The notes beneath the pieces are model-generated. The model had not been told where the DNA came from and did no database searches. It saw nothing but the letters and a program-made list of their open reading frames with translations. From Takakia lepidozioides (taxonomy: Eukaryota; Streptophyta; Takakiopsida; Takakiales; Takakiaceae), in assembly GCA_030704615.1 (NCBI GenBank), contig CM060732.1, positions 8,990,001-9,054,000 of the forward strand: a stretch of 64,000 nucleotides of DNA. Direction: 5' to 3'. Below, in pieces: positions 1-12,200 of the stretch (positions are counted from its first letter, which is position 1; every line of letters starts with the position of its first letter). The position numbers and the translations under genes were made by a program.

Positions 1-459
1 CACAACAAACATGTCATTGCTGATGAACCCCCGCTCGTGGTTGCCCTGTGCAGAGCGTATCCGGCTGCAACCATGTCTGATTGCACAAACTTGTGTAGCT
101 CTTGCTCCTCTGCTCCAGTACACCACGGCCTTGTGGCTGAACACCTTGGTCCCCGGGGCTGTCTTTGGCTGTGTTCCAAGCCTAGCTTTCACCCACTTTG
201 GTATTTCACCTACAGCTGCAGAACTGCTGGCTCCAACAGAGTTCTGACTGTCCAAGGCAATATTGAGGCCCTCAATGCCAACTACAGCAGTCTGTTGTCT
301 ACTGCTAATGCCTGCCTCCCAGTATGCAATCAACTCGTCCAACTGTTCTCCACTCAAATCAGTCTGAGTTCCTTGGGAAACATAAATCATGTCCCCTTGT
401 GTGCACAGACTAAGAGAAGAGACCTGCCCTTCAATTACGTCCTCATTTCCCCCAGCCAT
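1..459 (-). CDS. Unrecognised open frame, 5' part, running off the window edge
   Basis: Reading the minus strand from an ATG at 459-457 gives 153 codons without a stop up to base 1, so the frame continues outside the window. The start reads MAGGNEDVIEGQ. The product is mostly hydrophilic, with an acidic N-terminus and a more basic segment near KVFSHKAVVYWSRGARAT. I do not recognise a family. An open frame of this length with non-repetitive composition suggests a real exon or a mobile-element ORF. The overlapping plus-strand frames here look like shadows of it. No intron signal or promoter was identified. It could also be chance, since only 459 bases are visible. Confidence 0.35.
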   Translation of the reverse strand, partial: MAGGNEDVIEGQVSSLSLCTQGDMIYVSQGTQTDLSGEQLDELIAYWEAGISSRQQTAVVGIEGLNIALDSQNSVGASSSAAVGEIPKWVKARLGTQPKTAPGTKVFSHKAVVYWSRGARATQVCAIRHGCSRIRSAQGNHERGFISNDMFVV

Positions 460-2948
460 GCAAGGAGTACATCCACCAATTTGTCTCTCATATAGACCAG
501 CACAGGTTCTAGAGACAGGATTGTGGATCTTTCATAGCACACTCACACTCTAAAAATTCCATAGATTTTTAACAGAGTCCCAAAAACAAAAACCAGGTCT
601 AGATATGTAGATATCCCCTTTCTGCAGCTATCTCCTCAAAAACTGAGTTAAACGGAGCTCATTTGACAAAGATATGACCAACCAGGCTCTTTAAACATTT
701 AAATTAGATCAAAAGGCCCTTTTTTTTTTAAAAAAAAAATTTTAATACTTGTCTAGGTTCCCTGTTCCCTGGTTATCTATGGGTTCCCGAGGCCGTTCCC
801 CGACTATGCTGACTCCAGGGCTTTGATCCTTTGCGCTTGAACCAAGTAGCTCCCTGACCCACGCTCGTATCACCAGTACACACCCCTGCTCGACAGGCTT
901 AGCACCCCATAGGCTTCCCTCAACCTTTACACTCTAGTGAAACAGGATACGACCAGGGTGAGCAACAAAGACGAAGGCTCTGCTCAGTTTAGGCTCTGCT
1001 CTGCCAGGTTGGACCTAATCGAAGGGGACGAAGGAGTCAGCGACATGCACATCCCTGACGAACAACACTTCGCTGACGACCAGGCACTCCAAACCAAGTC
1101 CGCACGAGACCAGATGGTGACCACCAACGATCGCCCCATGAAATGCAATCAATTGGAAGTCCCTATATCACCATTGTTTCCAAGTTTTGCCTGTGAAGAA
1201 GACCAGGCCGCGTCTTCCAGAGAGACAGAAGGCGAGACAGTGGGGTCAGAACAAGCCACCCTTGAATCCTGGCTGGTCAGATCAAGAGAGGGACAATCAC
1301 CGACTTGCAGGCACATACTTCGCCACCTTCATTTTTATATTTGAGAAGCAAACTCTTGGTAGCACACCCGTGACCGCCGGGACAGGAACCCGAGACGCAC
1401 ACTCCAGTCTCCCGCAGATGAGGAGCGACCACGGAATCCAGAGTATGCGCAAGTCTGGCAGATATTAGGTAGAGCATTCACTCCACCAGGCTGCGATTTG
1501 CACTTTATTAGCAAATCTCCTTAAACCTTCTTAGTCTTTCACTTGCGTTGGAAGCCATCGCCATCTCCTCGCTAAACCTTCGCATCTGTAGAGCTTGCCA
1601 CACTCTCCTTCCCCCACGAACGAACATCAGCCAATCCTCGAAGGCACTAGCTCTCAGCCCCCACTGCAATTGTAGATGGGCTACCAGGTGCTCCAACAAC
1701 ATGCGCTGAACCTGGAACCAGCTTCAAAAGGGCATGAACGTCGACCCCGAATCGGGCAGTCGAGCTGCTGAACCCGACCACTGACGGGATTGCGCTGCTC
1801 AAGGACAACAGGGCCTTTGTTATGGAGATGGCTTTCGGGATCAGGCTGCAAGGTAAGATTGAAAGGGCCTTTGGCGTGCTGGCATCCCCGGACTAAAGCA
1901 ATGCACCGCGACCCAGCCAGGCAGCAAGCTCCTCTTCCCACTCCTCCTTACTTTCTCACATGCAAGTTGAAGCACGACCCCAGTTTCAAGTTGAAGAATG
2001 AACGCTCAGCATTTGCAGAGAGCAGGCACTGGGCAGCATTGCCACGACCTTGCCAAGCACTCTACCGCGCTTCCTTCTTGTGACTGCCTCCATCCAATTA
2101 GCATTCACTCCCTTGCTGCCCCCGAGCCCCACACCTCCATACTTCTCTTACATCACCTTCTCCGCCATTCCATCACAGAACGGGCAATCGCAAAAAGGAA
2201 ATGCAGGAAGTGCAAGCGAGAAGAAATGGATTGCCAGACACTTGAGTCTCCGTCGTCAAAGCTGCATCAGCAAAGAAGACACAACGTCCGACGGAGATGA
2301 AGCACAGCGCTCCACACTCTGCCAACACCGAGCTCACAGACATCGCCATGCCACCTCCACCATCTTGTGTCTCCACGGCAAATTAAATTTTCTTTCACTA
2401 AGGAGATTGCAACCAACTCTCAATCCACTCTGCCAGGCCTCTCATTTCACTGCCTATGTCTGCATACTTAGTCTCGACATCTTGCGCATTTTCTCTTTTT
2501 CTCCGGCAGGTGCAGCAACAGCACCTCCACCAGAGGAAGCCACCACAACCAGGGATGATGCCACCCCAAACTGTTTGCACTTCGTGATCCAGCCACTCCC
2601 GACTGTTTTGGGTCCGAATCCAAAGCTTACACAAGTCTCGTCTCCCTCCGTCCAAGTGAAAGAGAGTAGGGAAGCCAACTATCAACGTCTTCAACCTCCA
2701 CACCTCTTGGTTTTCAAACTCACGAGCAGAGACGACAACTAAATCTGCGCGCACAGCCCATGGAAACAGCAGGGCCAGATGGACTCCCGCCCCAAGATAT
2801 ATATTATAATAATGCTAAAACAAACATTGTATCTAGCTTAGCACCAGCACACTAGATAACGCTCATCTTTCTCGAGTGATAGAAAAGCTCATTACACACT
2901 GTTGACACAAAACATGGAAACCAAAATCATCACTCTTTCAAATAGAAG
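460..2948. other. No gene recognised
   Basis: A T/A homopolymer block lies at about 720-740. Several frames of 60-230 codons are open on both strands (for example plus 2050-2742 and minus 2398-2754), but they overlap each other, mostly begin at non-ATG codons and match no family I know. Decayed transposon sequence is the likeliest content. Confidence 0.3.
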
Positions 2949-3200
2949 TCGAGCCAGGGGCACCCCAAGCTATGGGGACTCCACCCCACAACAACCTACA
3001 CTCCCATCATAAGCACACATAGCTTCTAAACGCAGGAAGGAGCTCGGTCGCGCAGGCTCAACTCGAGAAAGATGAGCTGCGCAACTGCCGCTCTCGTGAA
3101 GATAAGACGGACCAGGTGTCAAACTAAACTTGACACCTGATTTAACACTTGACCTAAATCCAAGTGTTAAATACAAATAACTAGTTTTATTCTAGCTGTT
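2949..3200. repeat. Diverged direct repeat, copy A
   Basis: This copy shares an ordered series of short matches with 3813-4085: a GGACTCCACC block, an AGGCTC-ACT-GAGAAAGATGAGC type block, a CTC-CGTG-AGATAA block and an AATACAAATA block. The two copies flank about 600 bp of repetitive cttgcaa-type sequence. They could be the terminal repeats of a small, old non-autonomous LTR element or two independent insertions. Similarity was judged by eye only. Confidence 0.35.
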
Positions 3201-3812
3201 TTCACACTGTGCTTATTTAACTTGACAATGACATACCCTCTTCTAGCCATCGCATGCACTCATAATGCTTTCTTCTATGGCAATAATGCACCTCTTAGAG
3301 ATCCTAATCCAGCCCTGCACTTGTCACTTCCATAGACATGCTCTTCCCAAGCTTGGGATTGAAACCCCAACTCAAAGCATGGTCTACAAATACACTATTC
3401 TGCCCCAAAGAGAAATCAGATGTCTACCTCCACTCATAGCTCTCCTAAGCTTGAAGTTGAAGACTCCCACAAGCTGAAACCATGCTCCACACATGCACCG
3501 CTTGCTCCCTTAACACCCGAGCTCTTCTTGAACTCCTCAAACCCTGCAACACTTGCAGAACAAGAGCTTCTTCACAAGCTCTCAAACTTTTCAATGGGGC
3601 TCTCCTTGAAGACCTCCTCTTGTACATAAACACCACAAAGCTTTCCTCTTGCAAACCTTGCAACACCTTGTAACTTAAGAGCTATCTACCAAGCTCTCCT
3701 CCACACAAGTGCTAACTATGCTAACACCTTGCACTCATCGATGTAAGCAAGTCTTCTTCTAGTGATACGAAAATGGTGAAAAAATGAGAAACCACTCTAT
3801 CACGTTATATAA

Positions 3813-4085
3813 GTCAAGCCAATGGCACCTTTGCTAAAGGACTCCACCATACAGACCTCACCCACTCTCCATCTCAAGTACTAGAGCTATGGCGGCGAGA
3901 GAGGCCTCGGGAGGCTCGACTAGAAAAAGACGAGCCTGCCTACGTCTCACGTGGAGATAACCTCCCCACGTCCCAAGTGAGGTTCGCCACCTCATTTGGC
4001 ATATGGAACCAAATGAAGTCCCAATGCCAACAAAATACAAATATAAATGTATAATGTCCTAATTAGTTATAAATAATTATTTCTA
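3813..4085. repeat. Diverged direct repeat, copy B
   Basis: This is the second copy of the repeat at 2949-3200, in the same orientation, and it ends just before the hAT transposase remnant. Divergence between the copies is high, which suggests an old event. Confidence 0.35.
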
Positions 4086-4118
4086 ACTAATCACAAATAA
4101 AACCATGACAGACTTAAG

Positions 4119-5223
4119 ATATTGAGGAATGTGAAGACAAGGTGGATTAGCATGCTAGAGCCATTGAAAAGGGTATTGGGAGAGTACAAAACCTTGATTG
4201 TCAAATTGTCACTTGACAGTGGATCAGTTGCAGCAGCGAGAGCAAATCTGGATCATTTGTGTGACATTCAAACCATATTGGGTTTGCCATGTGTTTTGCC
4301 TTCGATGGAGGCTGTCAATTCTCTCATCAAATTTGCTCAATCAATGGATGTGTTTATTTGTGATTATGTGGCCGCTGTCAAGATATGTCAAGCCGATGTT
4401 TATAGAACTGCTTTTCAGCCTGAGGACTTCCCAGACTTCAATGATGTGGTCTCAAATTCTTTTTGTAGAATCACTCAACATTGGGTTACTGATCTGAACA
4501 ACGGTAATGACACATTGGCATTTTTCATCATCGGACAATCTTACATGAGCCATTCTATGTCACCGTTGACTGGGCAGCCTCGTGTAGTGGATATGAAAGC
4601 ATCTTGCAAGCATCAAGGGACAGTGTACGATGGCAGCAAACCTTCTTATCAGTGAGTTTGAAAAAATGTTTCCAGATTCTGATATCATGAATGCTCTTGG
4701 TGTGGTGTACCCCCAGTACTGGCTGCAGCCTGAGTGTGATGATACATTTCTTTTACACATAGCGGTCATCAAATGAGCTTATTGTGTTTCCAAGCAGGTA
4801 ACACCTGCAAGTACTTGGATTTCTGAGCCCCTCAATGGCAATTTGCTAGAAATGCAAACTTCTTTCTTTAAATTGACAATGAAAACACAGGCAAAGAAGG
4901 CCATGGAGGAGCCTTTCGACATCAACCCCGTGACAAAACTATGGCAGAAACTCTCTACAAATGGCCTCATTGTTCAACGCCTTGGTGAATTCATGAAGCT
5001 TGCTGAAATTGCAGTGGTTCAGGTCTTTGGCAGTGTTGAGGATGAACGCACGTTTAGTACTTTGGCATTCATCAAGAACAAGCTACGGAATCGTTTGGTT
5101 GGTCACTTGAATACAACTGTCCGTATGTATGCACAGGATTTTTACAACAGAGACACCTTCCCTTATCAAGAGGCTATCAGTGATTGGATGGAGATGAAGA
5201 CCCGTAGATCTACTGATGCTTAG
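4119..5223 (+). pseudogene. hAT-family transposase remnant
   Basis: The first open segment (4119-4655) carries NVKTRWISMLEPLKRVL and a helical body typical of plant hAT-like transposases related to ZNF862-type proteins. The last segment (4843-5223) is the C-terminal hAT dimerisation region, with SVEDERTFSTLAFIKNKLRNR as its core. Between them the frame changes near 4600-4680 and a TGA interrupts at about 4774. The N-terminal BED zinc finger and most of the catalytic RNase-H-like fold are absent. In an intact element the enzyme cuts and pastes DNA in the nucleus. No terminal inverted repeats were found. This is a dead fragment; the family assignment is fairly secure from the C-terminal domain. 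Confidence 0.75.
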
Positions 5224-5480
5224 GTCTCTTGCCTGGTCTCTTGACAAGTTTCTTGTGTTAGGTCACTTGTTGGTCTCTTGACAGGTTTCTTGTGTTAGGT
5301 CACTTGCTGGTCTCTTGACAGGTTTCTTGGCAGGTCTCTTGTGGCTGGTATCTTGTGGCTAGTCTCTTGGTAGGTGTCTTGGCTGGTCAGTTGGGGCTGC
5401 TCTCTTGGCTGCTCCCTTGGCAGGTCTCTTGGCGCTGGTCTCTTCGCAGGTCTCTTGCCTTAGGTCTCTTGGTTGGTGCT
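5224..5480 (+). repeat. Minisatellite based on ggtctcttg
   Basis: Degenerate tandem copies of ggtctcttg with variable 5-20 bp fillers (gacaggtttcttgtgttagg and relatives) begin immediately after the last hAT codon. This is simple sequence expansion with no coding potential that I can support. Confidence 0.75.
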
Positions 5481-6921
5481 AGTCTCATCATCTGTAATGT
5501 GTCGTGACATATAATCTTCATGACTGTTTACATTTGTGAGCCAGGTTACTTGGTAATTTTATTTGTAGTTCCAAGAGCTTTGCAAACATTGATACTTCTT
5601 CTCTATGTGCCATGTAGCATTAGGCGGGGTCTTTTTGGGCCAGGGTTCAAATATGCCACTTAGTGTAGATTGACTGAAATGCAATATAAGCCAATTTAAG
5701 GTTTTGTAAACTTATGAATGGTGGTTTAAATTTTTATTTTTTTGGTTGTGTTTGCCATAATTTCTGCCTAGTCTCCATGTTGAGAGCCTCAAATTTGCTA
5801 TGTCAATTCTGAGTTGTTCGCCTCAGCAAGTCTACTAGGTTTTAGGTTCATTCGCCCAACACCCATTCAAAATCTCATATTATCGCCAGCCATTTCGACT
5901 ATGTATTTTGTACAAGCGCCATACATGCTCCTCTAAGGTTTCTCATGGAGGCCACTTGTGCTACAATGTAAATACCTTAAAAGAATCGCTGCTGCTGATG
6001 GATGTAGTCGCTTTAAGTAGTATTGATGAATTCGGATGTGTCCTGCGCCGACAATCATGTGGAGGCTGCGGCTTAAATGCCACTTAAATCCTGGATAATG
6101 AATTGTGCGAGGGCAGTGGATGGATGGCTTCGCAGATGCCTCACTCCAGTAAGTGGATTGAAGCAGTCTCGAAGCCAGGGTGAGAAAACAGAGCAGAACA
6201 GCAGAACCCTGCTACCGCCTCGTGCCGGGCCCCTCATTTTAGGAAGGCCCCCCTCCTCGGCCTCACCCTACACATTATTGGCCTGGAACCAGCCCTTGTG
6301 CTCACCCTTGGCGTCCCCACCACACGCTGCCTTATTACGAGGCCCGCCTTGACACTTTCAACCTGCGCTGGCCCATCCCTCTGTGCAGCTTCTCATCCAT
6401 TGCTCGTGCTACGCCAAGGATGAGAGTAAGGTACTCGCGGAGTACGATTAGTGAGATCATCCGCAGATTAGTGACTCTCGTGTGCTGCTGTGGCCGTTAC
6501 TAAAAGCTGCAATTAGTACCGCAATACAGTTTCCAGGCGAGTAAGCAATCGCCAGGGATGCATGCTGTAGGCATTTGAAGCTCTACGTGTGGCCATTGCG
6601 CAGCCAAACTGCAGCGTTGCAATAGCCACATTCGAGGTAGCCGTTAGCCGGAGCCAAGCTACGGTGGGCGGTGGGGCAACCAAATGGGTCGCGCGCCGCT
6701 TTCCCTCGCCGCCGGTTGGCTCACCCCTTGTACGCGTATTGCAGCCACTCCTTACATACGGATGCGTACATACTTCGTTTACATACATATCCGTACATAC
6801 TGCGTTTCTACCTCTCTCCTGGCGTCTAACTAAATCACAGCTGTCCAGTATCGCTACCGTCGACCTGCCTACCTACCTGCAGGAAGGTATGTTAGGCAGG
6901 TCTAGGTATCTCTTATGGATT
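5481..6921. other. No gene recognised
   Basis: This is AT-rich, then GC-richer, spacer. Short frames are present on both strands but none matches a known family, and no RNA gene was seen. Confidence 0.4.
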
Positions 6922-7073
6922 AGCAAAAAGACCATGAACGCAGGCCCAGGTAATCGGTACAGGACTGAGTTAAAAATCACGGTTTTGGCCTGGCCCCAGG
7001 ACAGGGGTGCCTTGGGCTGCAGCCCGGGCTAGCCGGGCTTCGTGCCCTGGACACTGCGAGGTAGGTGTGGGAA
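6922..7073 (+). repeat. Left arm of a ~150-bp inverted repeat
   Basis: The sequence from gcaaaaagaccatgaacgca to ggtaggtgtgggaa is repeated in reverse complement at 8401-8569 with small indels. The arms enclose about 1.3 kb that includes a PPR fragment. They could be terminal inverted repeats of one element that captured a gene piece, or two copies of a short element in opposite orientation. Confidence 0.65.
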
Positions 7074-7441
7074 CATTGAGGAACAATTTTAGAGCATTTG
7101 CGGTCAGCTGCCCAGAAATGAACGGCCGAGATCTGATGTAGAATTTCGAAGGCCACGATTTCGTCTCTCTCCTCTCCTCCGTGTCTCTTGCCTTGCCCAA
7201 GCACTCGAAGCCCGCGTGCGACGATCCGAAAGTGTCTTCAATCCCCCTGGCCAAAAACAGCAATCTTCATCACTTGCAATGGACTGTACAGCTGCTCATC
7301 TGTTATGGGCAGGCATATTAGGGTGTCATTGTTATGAAGTCAATGTCAGTGGGAGCTGTGGACTGAAACATTGTTAACACGTGAGGCTCTTACCCATCCC
7401 CCTGCAAGTCGACCAACGCCTCTTTTGGGACTTGTGGGCAT

Positions 7442-7800
7442 GTGAAGATGCTTTGTGAGGCAGGCAGACTCATAGAGGCTCTACAGATTTTAAATCAAGG
7501 AGGAATTTCAGCAGATTCAGAGATGTATGTCCGTCTCTTGCATATGTGCATCAAGATGAAAGGCCTGGAAGCCGGAAAGCAGGTCACATTATCGATAGTG
7601 GATTCAAGCCAAACGTTTTTCTACACAACACCCTCGTCAACATGTACGTTAAGTGTGGAGCATCATGGATGCTCACCAAGTGTTCCACATAATGCCTCAA
7701 CGATCTTTGATCACGTGGAATGTAATGTTGGCAGGATTTACCAAGCATGGGTGTGGTACAAATGCTTTGGAGAGCTATATTTATGTTTTTGGGGTTGTGG
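7442..7800 (+). pseudogene. PPR (PLS-type) protein fragment
   Basis: Frames here contain pentatricopeptide-repeat signatures: LCEAGRLIEALQIL, then a motif with GLEAGKQV, then in shifted frames an H-NTLVNMYVKCG type motif and a MPQRSLITWNVMLAGF type motif. These are hallmarks of plant PLS-class PPR proteins, which bind organelle RNA for editing or processing. Frame changes near 7600 and 7700, and the small number of repeats (an intact protein has ten or more), make this a fragment. It lies between the two inverted-repeat arms at 6922-7073 and 8401-8569, so it may be a captured gene piece. A second, unrelated PPR fragment lies at 19640-19905. Confidence 0.6.
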
Positions 7801-8400
7801 GGTAATAGTTGGATGCTGGGCAATTGAACATGCAGTCCCCATTAGAAAAAGATGAACAAGCCAAGGCTGCACTCATGGGGCAAATTCAGCGGCTAAGGAA
7901 ACTTATTCTTATCTCTACCAAAATATCAAACACCCCTGCCCCTGTCACTGAAAAGCCCACTCACCGACGGCGACACTCCTATGGTGAAGAAGAGGTAATT
8001 CCAAAAAAAATCAGCAGTTGGATGGAAGTACATCAGTCTTCACCCTCAACAAGGATTACAATGGATGCTTGAACGTTTCATGTGAAAGCCAGCCATCATC
8101 TACAAGACTTTATATATGGACCCTTTTCACACGCCTGACTAATTCATTCATCTCTGGAATCAATGCAGTATCATAAGGATTTCGCTGGCCACCGAAAATT
8201 GCAGCAGCATGTCTCACTTGAGAGCCCTTTCCTATTGTCTGGATGCCAGCATGTTTGTACTGTATTCATCGAAGTGAACACCTCTGAAGCCTGCCACACT
8301 GAAACCACAACGTAGAATCAGACAGCAAGTATCACACGGTGACATCCACCCAATCTATTTTTCCACAGCTATATAATTCCACAAGAATTGATTGAATACC

Positions 8401-8569
8401 TTCCCACACCTACCCCGCAGTGTCCAGGACATGAAGCCCGGCTAGCCCGGGCTGGAGGCCAGGTGCCCTGCGGCGCAGGCACCCCGGTCTTGGGGCCCAG
8501 GCCAAAACCATGATTTTTAACTCAGTCCTGTACTGATGTCCTGGGCCTGCGTTCATGGTCTTTTTTGCT
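8401..8569 (-). repeat. Right arm of the ~150-bp inverted repeat
   Basis: This is the reverse complement of 6922-7073, with a few indels in the GC-rich middle (gcccggctagcccgggct region). It lies about 660 bp upstream of the MCTP start codon, so any element it belongs to ends close to that promoter. Confidence 0.65.
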
Positions 8570-9231
8570 ATTTCATAATCTCTAATAAATGTGGTAGGTT
8601 CCGACACAAGTTTCAATCGGAGGGACATCCACGTGGCGAGTGTGGAATGGATGGGACCGCGTTGATTGGAAAGCACGTGAGTACGGTGAATCGTATGTGT
8701 AGTGTATATTGGAGGATATATATGTACGGTGTATTCTTAGAAAGTATTTGTGCGGGGTATTCGGGGGCGTATGTGTACGGTGTCGTGTGAAGACGTAGGG
8801 GGCAGTGCCTGCGCTGAAAGAAAGCGAGAGAGGGGGGGAGAGATGGTGTGAGCGAGTGTAGTGTCCGCGTGCAGCGGGTTGGGATGGAGGATGGCAGAGC
8901 GTCGGTTGGATTGGTAGGTCGTGAGAGGGATCGGGGCATTTTCAAGGAATTGGGAAGTTTGAAGATGAGGCTGCGTGGCTATGAATTCTGCAAAGCAGAT
9001 ACAGTTGCAGAGAAGCCGATAAAGGGGTAGGAATTTGTGGAGGGTGAGCGGTGGAGAGATGGAGAGAGGCAGTTTGTAAGGTGTGGGAAACTGGGAAGAA
9101 AGGCAGAGTGGCACTGTTGATGCTTGAAGACTTGGACATGGCAGCGTGAAGGAGCGTATGGCGAATAGGCCGTGCAAGGAATAGGAAGGTCGCACGGATT
9201 AGGCACTCTGTCTGGCTACGAACAGTCAGCC
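8570..9231 (+). promoter_or_regulatory. Putative promoter and 5' leader of the MCTP gene
   Basis: Two CACGTG cores (8630-8635 within ccacgtgg, and 8674-8679) precede a TATA-like ggatatatatg at about 8713-8723. CACGTG is the plant G-box core bound by bZIP/bHLH factors. A purine-rich stretch (8815-8850) and a long leader follow up to the ATG at 9232. The spacing is compatible with a promoter, but no transcription start can be read from sequence alone. Confidence 0.3.
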
Positions 9232-12200
9232 ATGATAGGAGCACGCAAGCTGATCGTGGAGCTCAACTCTGCGAGGGGTCTAATGCCTAAAGATGGACAG
9301 GGCTCCTCGAACGCCTATTGCGTGGTGCGTGTTTTGACTCACCTCCCTCATTTTGTGTACAGCTTCATTGCCACCAGCTGGGCTAGAATTCAACCATCTC
9401 AATTGACACGTTTTTGGACTAGAAAATTTACAATTGGTCAAAAGCTAGTAAGCATAGGACTGGTCAGCTAATATAGAGTTCATTCACGTGAATTCCAGGA
9501 AATGATAAATTTCTGTGCTCCTTCAGGCCTAGACCTGCATCTACAGATACTGCCCGTTACGTGCGTTCTGCTATAAATGTAGCGAGGAATAGAAGGCTAA
9601 ATGAGGCTATCATATGATTCTTCAAATGCCACGGGCTTTCATGGTATGGTTAGTCATGGCAGACTGTGTTGGTGGTGTGTTTTGCAGTTGGACTACGATG
9701 GCCAGCGGAAGAGGACTAAGGTCAAGCCGAAAGACCTCGATCCGACTTGGAACGAAAAGGTGTGTTCTGGAATTTGTGCCTACGTCTTTTCCACAATCAT
9801 TGGGGCTACAGGAATTGCAAGATCGGATTTGTTCGTGTCAGGAGAACAACAATGAAACATAAGGTTATGATGCACACTTGGCTGGCATTCTCTACCCTTC
9901 GCGCCAAGGTAGGTTTGTAAATGAACTCGCTGCATTCATCCTGATGCCTTAGATATGCCTGTTTCCTTCAACGACATGAGTTCCTTTTCGAAGAGCAAGC
10001 TTTGGATGGCCACAAAATGCCTTTCCTATTTTAAAGCATTACACTTGTTGAAAAACCTTGGCATGCTCATCCTCAATATGGATGGTTGAATCCTTTGGGC
10101 AGGAACCGTGCTGCGCATGGCTAGATTATCCACTGTCGGTTTGGATTTACATGCACTTGCTTGTGCAGTTTGAGTTTATCATCCCTGATCCTTCAATGCC
10201 TGGAGAACTGGAGATCAACATACAGAATGAGCGAAATAGTGCCATGGGCAGGCGGAGCAGTTTCCTTGGAAGGGTCACAGTTCCGGTGATCACTGTACCT
10301 AACAAACCAGAGCCTCCGCGATGGTACCCATTGCAAAAGCGGGGTCTTTTCTCTCACATCAAAGGCGACCTCGAGTAAGTTGTACTTTCCTCGCCATTCA
10401 ATTACTTGGTGATGGCATGTCTGTATAGCTATCCAAATCTCCCCGAGATTGTGGTGTAGTAGAGACTACTGGGATGGTGTGATATTGCTAAGCGAGCAGA
10501 ATCTGGGTAAGTGGTGAGCAAGGAGACAAGACATTATATATTGTGGATGCAACAAGCTGCTCCTACAGAAGCTGGGGTTTAGTGAAATATTCTGGAGGGC
10601 CCTTCTTTATATGGGCGCAAGGCAGGGGAAGTGAGACAGTAGAGCATGCATAAAGTGCAGGTATAGGGACCTGAATGAGTGGCACTTCTTGTCCATCTCT
10701 TCCCACACTGCAATGTGAGGGAATACCTAGAGACAAAGCCGCATGTCAAAATATTGAGCTGTCACAAAGTCTCAACATACTTCATATTTGTATGGGAGGG
10801 GTAATATAGTCAAATTAACTAGTCATAAATTTTCTTTCTGCAAGGAATTCTAATCTTAGTCGTCCAATACATTGAATCTTAGACTGTGGGAGCAGGCGAG
10901 TACTCTTGTTGTTGTTTGGTTCTGCTGGTTAATAATTGTTCTTGTATTGTTCAACTCTGAAGCTCCATGGTGTGAAGATATGTCTTGTGATAGGGTCCTT
11001 ATAAGCCATGATGACATTTTGATGAGCTCTGAGTTGTTTCCCTGTTCCAAAGTACAACCTAACTGGTGGATAATTTGTCATGCTTGATCTAGTCAACCCC
11101 GAAATGAAAGCCTTATGGAGGAGATTGGAGGAGGGCGATGGTTCTGACTTGAAGAATTGTCTGCCCTGTGCAGGCTGAGGATCTGGTATGTTGTGGAACT
11201 ACCGCCAAAGCCCAAAGAGGAGGAAAAAGCCAAACTGAAAGAGGAGGAGAAACCGAAGCCTCCTCCCAAGCAGGAAGCAAAGGCAGACAAACAGCCAGAA
11301 CCTCCTAAGCCCAGCCTATTAACTGTCCCAGAAGCTGATTTTACAATTAAGGATACAAACCCTGATTTGGGAAAGGCAGTTGACTACAACCATCACTATG
11401 ACCTGGTTGAGCAGATGACCTACTTGTTTGTACGTGTGGTGAGGGCACGTGGTCTTGCGGGCAAAGATTCTGATGGGAAGAGTGACCCTGTGAGTCAAGA
11501 ATCCTCCTGATTATATATGTCCTTCTGTCCCAACCACCCCCCCTGGTGTCTCATCCTCTATGTTAGTGCAACCTTGCACCAACTTAAATCCATTGCCTGA
11601 GTAGATGGTAGCTTGCGGCTATTCTAGCTAGCTATTCTGATCCAGTTGTTGGGCAACCTGGTTGTGTTTGTGCGATTTTGTTTTTCCTGACAAAGCTGAC
11701 AGGTGCTCTTCTTGACTTGAACGAGGTGTGCAACAGTACGTGAGGTTGATAGTGGGAGATGTCAGAACCGAGAGCAAGATTGTCAAGAGCGACCTCAACC
11801 CAGATTGGAATCAGGTCTTTGCTGTTAGCAAGGACAAGATCCAAGGTGGAACGCTAGAACTTATGGTTTGGGATGCGGTATTTCTCCTTTACTATTAACT
11901 TTCTCCATAGTTATTGGACCAAAATTGACAGTGGGAAGTTGGGAAGTGGGAACATGAGGAACAATGAGGAACAATGAGTGTAATGAGCTACCTCTCGAGC
12001 TGGAGGAAGCAGAAAGCTCAATCATACCAGTCTTGCATGGAAAGAAGAGTTGTAGGTGTTCCTCGTGTAGCTTGAGCTGGATTAGCTCTGAATTACTCGT
12101 AGACAGTACAGTGCAAACAGGGAAAAAAAGTTCAATTGTAGACTTTAGCTCGTGCTGTTCTCATGCCTGATGTAGCTTGAGCTGGATTAGCTCTGAATTA

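Noticed and set aside
2050-2742. 230-codon plus-strand ORF
   Set aside because: Low-complexity Pro/Ser/Thr-rich composition, opposing open frames on the other strand and no recognised motif; kept as unresolved rather than called a gene.
4119-5223. Functional domesticated hAT gene
   Set aside because: Frame changes, an internal stop and absence of the N-terminal half.
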